NCBI RefSeq assembly: GCF_002209355.2
Contig: NZ_CP106855.1
Coordinates: forward strand, 2,418,001 to 2,482,000
Direction: 5' to 3'
Length of the DNA: 64,000 bases
Source of the DNA: Bdellovibrio sp. SKB1291214
Lineage (GTDB): Bacteria; Bdellovibrionota; Bdellovibrionia; Bdellovibrionales; Bdellovibrionaceae
Position numbers and translations under genes: made by a program. Positions 15,671 through 24,304 of the stretch are shown here, piece by piece. Below the pieces are notes generated by a model that ran no database searches, was not told where the DNA came from, and saw only the letters and a program-made list of their open reading frames with translations. How positions within the stretch are numbered: position 1 is the first letter of the stretch; each line of letters opens with the position of its first letter.

Positions 15671-16629
15671 ATCTCTATCGTATCGACAAAACTTCTTTCC
15701 GAGCAAGCAGCACTCTGTTTTTCGAGCTGCAGGGAATCAATGACCTCGATATCAGACCCTATATTCATGCGCTCGTGAAGGCGAATCAGAGTTTCTGCGG
15801 GGCCGATATTAATGAATTTACTCACCCCCAGTTCCTGAATCATCCAGCGATAGGTTTGCCACCATTTTACGGGGCCGGTCATATTCATCGTCATATCCCG
15901 AAGTAAATCTTCAGACGATTCAATCAGACGACTTTCTGTTGCAGAAATCATGGGCATTTTGAATGGTCCGATCAAAAGATCTCCCATCCCAGCAAAGGCA
16001 TGATCTTTACTGCGATTCATAAATGTTGAATGCAAAGGTTTGTCACAGAGCGGGCGTATGGAATACAGAGCCTTGGTACTTTGCGAATCGATCCAGGCAT
16101 TTAAAATTTCATCCGGGCCACCGACTAAGAAATGATGAGGTGTCTGATAAACTGCCACATACAAACCATGGCTTTGAATCAGCTCCACTTCAATTTCGGA
16201 TAAGGGAGAAAACAGGCTTTTCACGCAGACCACAGACCCGCCATGAAGCTTTTCCCCATGATCCCCATAGTGGAAAGTTCCCATCAGGAGTTGTTCAAAA
16301 GACAATGCGCCCGAACAAACAATCCGGGCAATATCACCCAGCGAACACCCCACTAAATAATCGGGCGGAGCATGAAACTTCAACAAGAGATCGTACAAAC
16401 CCACATGTGTCGCGGCTCCAATCAAGGCTTTGATAGCAAGACTGCTGTGAAAGATCTGATCAGAAGCGCTTAGGTAATCAATCAAGGACACGGAGCTTTC
16501 AACATCATCTAGATAAAACTGAGCTTTATCGAGACGATCTAAGACCTCTGGCATTTTCAAAACTTGTAAACGATGTTCGACCTTATCTAAGCAATCAATA
16601 CCGGAAAACATGACGGCTGTTTTCGACAT
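15667..16629 (-). CDS. Acyltransferase-domain protein (FabD-like)
   Basis: 320 residues; AGGAG lies 6 bases before the ATG. The malonyl/acyl-transferase fold is suggested by the nucleophile motif G-C-S-L-G (residues about 94-98; usual G-H-S-x-G), a preceding hydrophobic Y-L-V strand, and a later P-L-H-S-T-F-M segment that matches the P-F-H-S catalytic His of FabD. A C-terminal I-N-I-G-P-A-E-T-L matches the E-x-G-P-G-x-x-L region. The His before Ser is Cys and the usual Glu after GHSxGE is Asp, so substrate choice or activity may differ. It is not next to fatty-acid genes and is probably not the housekeeping FabD. Coupled (ATGA) to the DUF2007-like gene. Confidence 0.72.
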   Translation of the reverse strand: MSKTAVMFSGIDCLDKVEHRLQVLKMPEVLDRLDKAQFYLDDVESSVSLIDYLSASDQIFHSSLAIKALIGAATHVGLYDLLLKFHAPPDYLVGCSLGDIARIVCSGALSFEQLLMGTFHYGDHGEKLHGGSVVCVKSLFSPLSEIEVELIQSHGLYVAVYQTPHHFLVGGPDEILNAWIDSQSTKALYSIRPLCDKPLHSTFMNRSKDHAFAGMGDLLIGPFKMPMISATESRLIESSEDLLRDMTMNMTGPVKWWQTYRWMIQELGVSKFINIGPAETLIRLHERMNIGSDIEVIDSLQLEKQSAACSERSFVDTIEI

Positions 16630-16740
16630 GGGTGACTCCTATTTTGTTTTGTCGGTCTTCGTATCTGAACAAAGCACTTTGACTTCGTCCAATACGATAG
16701 GGGTCGAATGTTTAAGATCATCGAAATCTAAATCGAAATG

Positions 16741-17385
16741 TCAGTGGTGGTTAAAAAAGATGAAGCTCCAGACAGAATAGACAGAAGCGAGAATTAAAAT
16801 TGAACCCGCAATTCGTTGTTGCCGAAGTGGAATTTGTCGAAGGCCATTGCGAATCATGGAGGGCAGAACACTTAAGGACGGAAGCCCTCCGACCCAGAAC
16901 AGAAACATCAGGGCGCCACCCATCATGGGGCTTTGTAAAGCAACGGCCGCTGTCACGTATGTATAAAGCCATCCGCAGGGCAGTAAACCTGTCAGTGCAC
17001 CGACGATAAAACCTGATTGGTTTAAATGAAATTTACGAAGCTTGCGGAAAACGATCATCAATCCGTGAGGATCCACTTGAGGAAAAAACCTTTCTGTCAA
17101 ACGTGGGGTGATCAATCGAAGACCCATGCTGAGCAAAATGAACGCAAACAATATGGCAGAGGCGGTTCTAAGCCACATGTACTGAGAATCTAAAAGAACT
17201 TGTCCCAAGCTTCCAGCGATCACTCCTAAAACGACATAAGCCGTAAGACGTCCTAGGTGATAGGCGAGCAAAGATTTACGTTCTCCCATCAAGCATGCAA
17301 TAGGCCCGCACATGGCAGCACAGTGCCAGCTTCCTAAGAAGCTCGTGCTAAGAATTCCTATGGCAAGCAGCATTCCTTCGTTCAT
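16741..17385 (-). CDS. Sulfite exporter TauE/SafE-family membrane protein of the cco cluster
   Basis: 214 residues, about six transmembrane helices. The N-terminus has G-S-W-H-C-A-A-M-C-G-P, the H-x-x-x-M-C-G-P motif of cco-cluster TauE/SafE-like proteins, thought to help copper handling or oxidase assembly. A second motif, L-L-P-C-G-W-L-Y, lies in the middle. Its start overlaps the ccoG stop by 4 bases (17382-17385). It occupies the position where CcoH/FixH is often found; no FixH is seen here. After the TGA stop the same frame stays open for 33 protein-like codons to the Shine-Dalgarno of the next gene. Confidence 0.85.
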   Translation of the reverse strand: MNEGMLLAIGILSTSFLGSWHCAAMCGPIACLMGERKSLLAYHLGRLTAYVVLGVIAGSLGQVLLDSQYMWLRTASAILFAFILLSMGLRLITPRLTERFFPQVDPHGLMIVFRKLRKFHLNQSGFIVGALTGLLPCGWLYTYVTAAVALQSPMMGGALMFLFWVGGLPSLSVLPSMIRNGLRQIPLRQQRIAGSILILASVYSVWSFIFFNHH

Positions 17386-18788
17386 AGTCCTTGAGGTCCC
17401 ATTAAAATAAGCTCTTTATCACTGCGTGAATATTCAGTCCCGTGATGACTTTCGATTGTCACTCGAGATTTGATTTTACCATGCGATCCTTTGAACATTG
17501 ATTCTGGCAGACGCACAAAGAAGTACCATTCGTGGGCCGCTTGGGGTTTGAGGGTGATTGGATTTTCGCCCACGGTCACTTTCGCACCAGCTTTCACCAA
17601 TTCTGGATCAATGGAAATCGTGTAGGTGGAGTCTTCGCGTTCCTGATTTTGGATGTGGATTTTGAATTGGTTTTGAACGATATCCTTGATTTCACCTTCT
17701 TGAACATAGGAGTAAGGAAGTCCTTGGCCGCGCAACAGGGTCCAATGGAAAGGGGCTCTGGTGGCAATCGCGTAAGAAAGGCCAGACACCAAGGCTAGGA
17801 TCACTGCCATATAAATAAGAGGACGAGGGCGAGTGAGTTTAATTTTACTAAAATCCAAAGTGTCATAGCGAATAAGGCCCTTTGGCTTTTTCACTTTTTC
17901 CATGATTTCGTCACAAGCATCGACACATGCAGTACACGCAATGCACTCCATTTGCAGACCGTTGCGAATATCAATGCCGGTAGGACAGGCGTTCACGCAG
18001 CGATTGCAAGCAACGCAGTCTCCTTGAGGTTCATTTGCAGCATTGCGCCCGCGGCGAGGTTCGCCACGTTTGACATCATAAATAACTGCAAGGGATTTAT
18101 TATCAATGAGCAGGGACTGAAAACGTCCGTAAGGGCACATAATCACGCAGAACTGCTCACGGAACCAGGCAAAGTCGAAAAGGACCACGGCTGTGACAAC
18201 GGAGACTAAAATAAAATATGTCCAGTTTTCACCAGGGGGTTGCTCCATCATTTGCAGCAAATCTTTAGCCCCAACAAAATAGGCGATAAAACTGTGAGCA
18301 ATCAGTGAAGAGACGATGACGAATAAGATCCATTTAAGGCCGGTTTTTTTAAGCTTATTCAGTGTCAGTGCTTCGTCGCGCAGTTTGCGACGTTCAATGT
18401 AACCACCTTCCGTCCATTGCTCGATACGACGGAAAACAGATTCAATAAATACGGTTTGTGGGCAGGCCCAGCCGCACCACACACGTCCCCAGACGGCGGT
18501 GACGAAGGCTAAGCCGATGACGATCGTACCCAGAATAAAAAATAAGAGAGGCGCATCATGGGCATGAAACAAAAGACCAAAGAATGAAAACTCGCGGTCT
18601 GGAATATTGATCAAAATTGTTTGCACGCCACGGATGGTGGTCCACGGCAGTGCCAAAAAAATCACCAACAAAACGGCATGCACCCACGTGCGATGCCTTT
18701 TGTAATAGCCCCTCACTTCAGCAGGTATAATGCTGATTCTGTCACCATTTTCATCGACGGATGTGAGGATGCCTGGATCTAAACTCAT
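17382..18788 (-). CDS. ccoG: Cytochrome c oxidase accessory protein CcoG (FixG/RdxA)
   Basis: 468 residues, the normal family length. Four to five transmembrane helices, an N-terminal 4Fe-4S-related segment C-G-W-A-C-P-Q-T, and two ferredoxin cysteine clusters, C-V-A-C-N-R-C-V-N-A-C-P and C-I-A-C-T-A-C-V-D-A-C. The C-terminus is an Ig-like periplasmic domain. CcoG reduces Cu(II) to Cu(I) during cbb3 oxidase assembly. ATG 18788 overlaps the ccoP stop (ATGA). It lies between ccoP and the TauE/SafE-like gene. Confidence 0.96.
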   Translation of the reverse strand: MSLDPGILTSVDENGDRISIIPAEVRGYYKRHRTWVHAVLLVIFLALPWTTIRGVQTILINIPDREFSFFGLLFHAHDAPLLFFILGTIVIGLAFVTAVWGRVWCGWACPQTVFIESVFRRIEQWTEGGYIERRKLRDEALTLNKLKKTGLKWILFVIVSSLIAHSFIAYFVGAKDLLQMMEQPPGENWTYFILVSVVTAVVLFDFAWFREQFCVIMCPYGRFQSLLIDNKSLAVIYDVKRGEPRRGRNAANEPQGDCVACNRCVNACPTGIDIRNGLQMECIACTACVDACDEIMEKVKKPKGLIRYDTLDFSKIKLTRPRPLIYMAVILALVSGLSYAIATRAPFHWTLLRGQGLPYSYVQEGEIKDIVQNQFKIHIQNQEREDSTYTISIDPELVKAGAKVTVGENPITLKPQAAHEWYFFVRLPESMFKGSHGKIKSRVTIESHHGTEYSRSDKELILMGPQGL

Positions 18789-19357
18789 TTGACTTCTTCC
18801 CCTTGTGGAGCTTTCGCTCCTGCCGGTTTTGAATCCAATTTGGACATAATATATTTCGCCACAGAGTACAGTTCGTCACGTTTCAAGACCGGTCCCCAAG
18901 GTGGCATTCCCTTATCAGCAGCCCCTTCACGGATAACTTTTACTATATCCATGCGAGTGCCTTTGCCATGAATCCAGAAGTGATCTGTCAGGTTAGGACC
19001 GATCAGACCTTGCAACTCTTGCCCGTGACAAGCAGCACATTTTCCGGTGAAAACCGCCGCACCTGCATTGACGTCAATTTTATCAAATTCTTCTTTCAAA
19101 GAATCTTCGGTTTCAACCGGTGCGCTTGCTTGCGAGCTTGCTTTGGATTTTTCAAGCTCTGTCATATGGATGGCAAGTTCGTCTTTTAAAGTCGGACCAC
19201 CCGCAATTTCATAGTGCAGGAAATAGAGGAACGCAAAAATGATCGTTAAAAAGAACGTCCACAGCCACCAAGTCGGCAAGGGATTGTCGTGTTCAACGAT
19301 GCCATCGTACTCGTGAAACAGCTGTTTATAGTCTTTGCCGTCTTTAGTCTCTTGCAT
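18785..19357 (-). CDS. ccoP: cbb3 oxidase subunit III, mono-heme form (CcoP)
   Basis: 190 residues. The N-terminal soluble part carries the CcoP_N pattern (Y-D-G-I-V-E-H-D-N-P-L-P-T-W-W-L), then one transmembrane helix (about 30-50), a charged linker and a single cytochrome c domain with C-A-A-C-H (near residue 116) and the distal Met in M-P-P-W-G. Most CcoP proteins have two heme domains and about 300 residues; this has one. It brings electrons to CcoO/CcoN. The start overlaps ccoQ by 14 bases. Confidence 0.94.
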   Translation of the reverse strand: MQETKDGKDYKQLFHEYDGIVEHDNPLPTWWLWTFFLTIIFAFLYFLHYEIAGGPTLKDELAIHMTELEKSKASSQASAPVETEDSLKEEFDKIDVNAGAAVFTGKCAACHGQELQGLIGPNLTDHFWIHGKGTRMDIVKVIREGAADKGMPPWGPVLKRDELYSVAKYIMSKLDSKPAGAKAPQGEEVK

Positions 19358-19526
19358 CGGTAAACTCCTGTTCTTTCAGAGGCATGTTTTGCATTTCGCC
19401 GTAAAAGTATTTGCTGTCTTTGCGAAACACCCAAAACAGCACGCAGATAAAGAACGTAAAGAAAATAATCAATCCCATCGAAGTCAGATGAAGATCGGTA
19501 AAGTATTTTAGTCCTTCTTGTTTCAT
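19344..19526 (-). CDS. ccoQ: cbb3 oxidase subunit IV (CcoQ)
   Basis: 60 residues with one transmembrane helix (about 17-33) followed by the conserved W-V-F-R-K-D-S-K and a Y-F-Y-G-E segment, as expected for CcoQ, which stabilises the oxidase. It overlaps ccoNO by 4 bases upstream and ccoP by 14 bases downstream. Confidence 0.88.
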   Translation of the reverse strand: MKQEGLKYFTDLHLTSMGLIIFFTFFICVLFWVFRKDSKYFYGEMQNMPLKEQEFTDARD

Positions 19527-21649
19527 TGTGCTTTTCCTTTCTGACCCAGTGCCTGTAGGTAAGCGATCAAAGCGACGATTTCTTTTTTCTCCATGCCGCG
19601 AGGCCCGCCATTGGCTTCAAGGTCGGCAGCAATTTCTTTGGCTTGTTTTTGGGCGATGCCATCAGCATTTGCCACCGTGTTGTCGTCATACGGAACGCCC
19701 AACAGTCTTAGCACCGATAATTCTTTGCGCAGGCGCAAGAAGTTCGTGTCTTTTTCTGCCAACCAAGGATAGTTCGGCATGATGGACGATGGCGTGACAG
19801 CGCGTGGATCCATCATATGACTAAAGTGCCACAAGTTAGGATATTTCTTACCCACTCTGGCAAGGTCAGGTCCTGTGCGCTTTGAACCCCATTGGAAGGG
19901 GTGGTCCCACATCGACTCTTCAATCGTGGAAGCATTTCCGTAGCGAATGACTTCGGAAACAATCGGCCGAATCTGTTGCGAGTGGCAGACATAACAACCT
20001 TCACGTTGATAAATACTACGTCCCGCGATTTCAAGAGCTGTATAGGGCTCTGTGACTTTAGTTGGCGTGATGTACTTATGAAGTGCTAGTGTTGGATAGA
20101 TTTCGATAAAAGAACCCACAGCAATTGCCAGGAAAGCAAGTACAGAGAAGACAAAACCCATTCCTTCAAGTTTGCGGTGAGTTGTATCTGGTACCTCTGT
20201 GTAGCCTGTGCGGGTCACTTCGACGACTTCTTCGCTTGTCTGATTTTTTGGGGCAAGCTTGATCGTCATATAGATGTTGTAACACATCATCAAAAAGCCC
20301 ACGAGGAATAGCAAGCCCCCTAAGGCACGGACCCAGTAAAGGGGTACGATACGAACGACAGTCTCCATAAAGTCAGGATATGCCAAAGTGCCGTCTTTGT
20401 TCGTTGCTCTCCACATCAAACCCTGTGTGATGCCGGCAACGACCATCGAAACGTAATACATAATGACGCCCAAAAGGCCTGTCCAGAAATGATTCTCTAA
20501 AAGTTTTTTAGAGTACAGTTCCGTTTTCCATAGGCGGGGGATCATATAATAAAGCATCCCGAATGTTAGAAAGCCATTCCAACCCAAAGTTCCTGCGTGT
20601 ACGTGACCGATAATCCAATCTGTGTAGTGTCCTAGAGCACTAACAGATTTGATAGATAATAGAGGCCCTTCGAATGTCGCCATACCATAGAAGGTCAAAG
20701 CGGCGACAAAGAATTTCAAAACGGGTTGAGTACGAAGAAGATTCCAAGAACCTTTCAACGTTAAAAGCCCGTTGATCATGCCGCCCCAAGAGGGCGCCCA
20801 CAGCATCACCGAGAAAATCATTCCCAGAGTCTGAGCCCAATCTGGCATGGAAGTGTAGAGCAAGTGATGAGGGCCGGCCCAGATATAAATAAATACCAGG
20901 GACCAAAAGTGCACAATCGACAGACGGTAAGAATAAACAGGACGATTCGCAACTTTAGGCACATAGTAATACATCAAGCCCAGGAATGGAGTGGTTAGGA
21001 AGAATGCCACTGCATTGTGCCCATACCACCACTGAACCATGGCATCTTGGATCCCAGCGTACACTGGGAAAGATTTCATCGCTGCCACCGGAATTTCGAT
21101 GGAGTTCACGATATGAAGTACTGCCACTGTGATGATAGTGGAAATATAGAACCATAAAGCGACGTACAAATGTTTCTCACGACGACGATGAATCGTCATA
21201 AAAAAGTTCACAGCAAAGATCACCCAAACGACCGCGATTGCAATATCGATGGGCCATTCAAGCTCTGCATATTCTTTGGCTTGGGAATAACCCAATGGCA
21301 AAGTGATTGCTGCGGCAACGATGATCAACTGCCAGCCCCAGAAATGCATTCTGGACAGAAGGTCAGAGAACATTCGCGTTTTCAGTAAGCGTTGCGATGA
21401 GTGATAGATTCCGGCAAAGATTGCATTACCACCAAAGGCAAAAATAGCCGCATTGGTGTGCAGGGGTCTCATACGCCCGAAGGTCACCCATTCCATGTTT
21501 AAGTTCGCTGGCCACCAGGGAATCTGGATAGCCGCGATAAGTCCAAAAAGAAATGCAGCGACCGCCCAAATCATTGTAGCGAGCGCGAACTTCTTTACTA
21601 TATCGTCATCGTAGATAATTTTTTCTACGAGATTACCGTTTGTGTTCAC
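19523..21649 (-). CDS. ccoNO: Fused cbb3 oxidase subunits I and II (CcoN-CcoO)
   Basis: 708 residues, a fusion of CcoN (about 1-480) and CcoO (about 500-708). CcoN has 12 hydrophobic helices and conserved His ligands in L-H-T-N-A-A, W-W-Y-G-H-N-A-V (Cu_B/active-site region), G-P-H-H-L-L-Y and H-V-H-A-G-T-L-G-W-N-G (heme b and heme b3). CcoO has one helix, then C-Y-V-C-H-S-Q-Q-I-R-P (heme c) with Met in S-S-I-M-P-N-Y-P-W. It catalyses high-affinity O2 reduction coupled to proton pumping. The start is GTG at 21649, overlapping ccoS by 17 bases. Fusions of N and O are known from some lineages. Confidence 0.97.
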   Translation of the reverse strand: MNTNGNLVEKIIYDDDIVKKFALATMIWAVAAFLFGLIAAIQIPWWPANLNMEWVTFGRMRPLHTNAAIFAFGGNAIFAGIYHSSQRLLKTRMFSDLLSRMHFWGWQLIIVAAAITLPLGYSQAKEYAELEWPIDIAIAVVWVIFAVNFFMTIHRRREKHLYVALWFYISTIITVAVLHIVNSIEIPVAAMKSFPVYAGIQDAMVQWWYGHNAVAFFLTTPFLGLMYYYVPKVANRPVYSYRLSIVHFWSLVFIYIWAGPHHLLYTSMPDWAQTLGMIFSVMLWAPSWGGMINGLLTLKGSWNLLRTQPVLKFFVAALTFYGMATFEGPLLSIKSVSALGHYTDWIIGHVHAGTLGWNGFLTFGMLYYMIPRLWKTELYSKKLLENHFWTGLLGVIMYYVSMVVAGITQGLMWRATNKDGTLAYPDFMETVVRIVPLYWVRALGGLLFLVGFLMMCYNIYMTIKLAPKNQTSEEVVEVTRTGYTEVPDTTHRKLEGMGFVFSVLAFLAIAVGSFIEIYPTLALHKYITPTKVTEPYTALEIAGRSIYQREGCYVCHSQQIRPIVSEVIRYGNASTIEESMWDHPFQWGSKRTGPDLARVGKKYPNLWHFSHMMDPRAVTPSSIMPNYPWLAEKDTNFLRLRKELSVLRLLGVPYDDNTVANADGIAQKQAKEIAADLEANGGPRGMEKKEIVALIAYLQALGQKGKAQ

Positions 21650-21800
21650 GTTCAGTCCTTTCGTTTTCGTCTAAAAGCATTCGATGAGCGGGAGTTTCAA
21701 GGTCATCAAACTGACCTTTTTTATTTGCCCAGAAAAAGGCATATAAAAAACCAGCTCCCATGAGTAACGCCATTGGAATCATAAGTATGATGATGTTCAT
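21633..21800 (-). CDS. ccoS: cbb3 oxidase maturation protein CcoS
   Basis: 55 residues from ATG 21800, which overlaps the ccoI stop (ATGA), to TAA at 21635-21633 inside ccoNO. The N-terminus M-N-I-I-I-L-M-I-P-M-A forms one transmembrane helix, followed by F-Y/F-W-A-N-K-K-G-Q-F-D-D-L-E-T-P-A-H-R-M-L, the diagnostic CcoS pattern (F-D-D-L-E-x-P-A). CcoS is needed for cofactor insertion into CcoN. It is too short for many gene callers. Its 3' end overlaps ccoNO by 17 bases. Confidence 0.93.
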   Translation of the reverse strand: MNIIILMIPMALLMGAGFLYAFFWANKKGQFDDLETPAHRMLLDENERTEREHKR

Positions 21801-24064
21801 CGCATCCCCCAAAGTGAGGTCAGAACAATCAGTACGGAGCTAATTGGCATCAAGATCGCTGCCATCATCGGGTTGATAAAACCCAAGAGTGCTGCGGCTC
21901 CACCCAGGCAGTTGTAAACCAGAGAAACCGTTAAAGTCCGCGCCAGCACATTGCGGGTTTTTTCAGTTAAAGCAAAAAGATCCATCAGGGGTTGCAAGCC
22001 ACCGCGAGTGAAATAGATGTCGGCGTGTTGCAGACTTAAATCAACGCTACCTTTGACAGCGATACCAACAGTCGCATTTTGCAATGACAGGGAATCGTTG
22101 GCGCCGTCACCAATCATGCAGGTATTGGAATAGTTTTTAATCAGTTCGAATTTAGCCTGCGGAGTTAGATCACCGTAGGCATTTTGCAAAGGAATGTTGC
22201 AGCGTTGAGCTGCATCTTTAGCACGGAATGTTTTATCTCCGGAGATCAGAAACGTGTGTAGACCGCGCGCTTGCAATTGTTTGACGATTTGTTCGGAATC
22301 TTCGCGCATACGGTCTGCAAAGAAGATCTGACAGAGACTGCGGTGATTTTTTAGGACTTCAATCGCGATTTGGCTGCCTGGCAGGGCAGTATTGTAGGGA
22401 AAGACCTCGTAAAGATCATGACCCACGTAACCACGAACTCCTTGGCCAAGAATTTCTTGAACGTCTGAAACATTTTTTGCAGCTGGCAAATGAGACCATG
22501 CTTTGCGAATGGCAAAGGCGACCGGATGGTGAGAATGCGCCTCCAGTGCTAAAACAATTTGTTGCACGCTGACGGGTAAGGCTTCCGGGGTGGATTTGAC
22601 CAAAGTCAGATTGCCCTCGGTCAACGTTCCGGTTTTATCAAAGAAGACATTTTTAAGATTCAGGATCTTTTCAAAAGTGTTTGCACTCTTCATCAGAATT
22701 CCTAAGCGCTGCGCTTTTTTAACCGCAAGACCCAACGTAAGCGGCGAACCAAAGGCTAAGGCGCACGGGCAGGCAACCACAATCAAAGCTAAAGCACGTT
22801 GAAAGGCTTCGAATGGATTTACGAAAGAATAAAGAATTGCGAATACAGCAGCTAGTCCAAAAACAACCGCAATCAGTCGTTGTGACAAGCGATCCGTCAA
22901 ACTTACGAAATCACTTTTTTGATAACTTTTCTGATCAAGGTCAGTGAACAGCTTACCAATTTGACTTTGTTCAAAATGGGAAACAGCACGAACTGTGACA
23001 CTCTCGCTTAAAAGCTGTGTCCCGCCCAATAAAGTCATTCCAGCGCTATAGACTTGAGGTAACGATTCCCCATTAAAGAGTGATAAGTCCACTGTGGCTT
23101 GTTCGCTGAGTAATTCGCAATCCGTTGGCAGAGTTTGCCCTTGTTTTAACAAAATGCGATCACCCATCTTAATTTGGTTCCAAGGAACTAAAGAAGTGTG
23201 GGAGTCCTCGATGCGTTCGTATGTTTGATCCTTGAAGTAAGTTTGCATTCTTGCGGGTGCAAGATAGTTTTGCTGCACTCTTTTTAGTAAATATCTTGCG
23301 CTCAGAATCAGAAATAAAAAGCTGGCAGTGCTGTCATAATAGATTCCGTCCTGCTTCTGAATAAAATTCCAAGTGGAAAAAACAAAACCGCTCAGCATAG
23401 CGATGGTGATAGGCAAGTCCACATTCATCATGCGGAATTTCAAAGCATTCACGGATCCTTGGTAAAACGGAATGGCGCTGTAAAATAAAATTGGTAAAAA
23501 CAAGGCCAAGCCCACAGCATTGAACACGTGAGCCCACGAGCCTTCAAGTCCAGCGTAAATGGGAATCGTGAACAACATAATGTTGCCCGCACAAAAACCT
23601 GCAACAGCGATGCGCTTTAAAAAGGTGCGATTTTCCTCTTTGTATTTTTCTTGGATGTTGTCCTCAGGACTCAAGATTTTAGGAGTGTAACCAAGCTCTG
23701 CGATACTTTGAACAGCTTTCGCCAAAGACGCATCCTTGCTTAATTTTACTGCAATAGTGGACTGACCGAAGTTTGCGCGGGCCTCTAGGATACCAGGACA
23801 AAATTCTGGAAGCTTTTCTAAAAGGTGCACACAAGAAGAACAGTGCATGCCTTCGGCAAAGATAAGGTAGTCGTAATCCTTACTCTCATCCTGTTTATAA
23901 AGTGCTTTAAACTGCGGCTCATCCAAGTACGCAAAGGGATTTGCTTCCGCTAAGTTCAGAGGACCTACTTGGGTATCAAGGACCTTGCATGCTTCACAAC
24001 AGTACTCGGCTCCATCAGAGGGGCTTTGACAGTATTTACAATTGAGTTGCCGATCTAGCTCCAT
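21797..24064 (-). CDS. ccoI: Copper-translocating P1B-type ATPase CcoI (FixI)
   Basis: 755 residues from ATG 24064, chosen because TTAGGAG lies 8 bases upstream; in-frame starts up to 24223 are less supported. The N-terminal region has two Cys-rich segments (C-K-Y-C and Y-C-C-E-A-C) typical of CcoI, then a heavy-metal domain with G-M-H-C-S-S-C. Eight membrane helices follow, with C-P-C-A-L-A-F in the copper path, F-D-K-T-G-T-L-T (phosphorylated Asp) and G-D-G-A-N-D-S. It exports Cu(I) to supply the cbb3 oxidase. It is first in the operon, ahead of ccoS. Confidence 0.95.
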   Translation of the reverse strand: MELDRQLNCKYCQSPSDGAEYCCEACKVLDTQVGPLNLAEANPFAYLDEPQFKALYKQDESKDYDYLIFAEGMHCSSCVHLLEKLPEFCPGILEARANFGQSTIAVKLSKDASLAKAVQSIAELGYTPKILSPEDNIQEKYKEENRTFLKRIAVAGFCAGNIMLFTIPIYAGLEGSWAHVFNAVGLALFLPILFYSAIPFYQGSVNALKFRMMNVDLPITIAMLSGFVFSTWNFIQKQDGIYYDSTASFLFLILSARYLLKRVQQNYLAPARMQTYFKDQTYERIEDSHTSLVPWNQIKMGDRILLKQGQTLPTDCELLSEQATVDLSLFNGESLPQVYSAGMTLLGGTQLLSESVTVRAVSHFEQSQIGKLFTDLDQKSYQKSDFVSLTDRLSQRLIAVVFGLAAVFAILYSFVNPFEAFQRALALIVVACPCALAFGSPLTLGLAVKKAQRLGILMKSANTFEKILNLKNVFFDKTGTLTEGNLTLVKSTPEALPVSVQQIVLALEAHSHHPVAFAIRKAWSHLPAAKNVSDVQEILGQGVRGYVGHDLYEVFPYNTALPGSQIAIEVLKNHRSLCQIFFADRMREDSEQIVKQLQARGLHTFLISGDKTFRAKDAAQRCNIPLQNAYGDLTPQAKFELIKNYSNTCMIGDGANDSLSLQNATVGIAVKGSVDLSLQHADIYFTRGGLQPLMDLFALTEKTRNVLARTLTVSLVYNCLGGAAALLGFINPMMAAILMPISSVLIVLTSLWGMR

Positions 24065-24304
24065 GTGAACAGCTCCTAACATGTGCTTGAGATTGTTATC
24101 GGGTAAACGTGCGAAATTAGCAATGATGGCAGTCATACTGTCTACAAAATCAACAGGGGGTGGAGAGGAAAAATTGCTGGCATGATAGAGACAAAAGTAC
24201 CATTTTTCGGCACAGCATTTCACATGTTTTCACGCATAAAAAAGGCTTCGCTTTCACTGTCATTTGTCTGATACTTTAAAGCTCGTTCAGCTTTGGGAGG
24301 CCTT

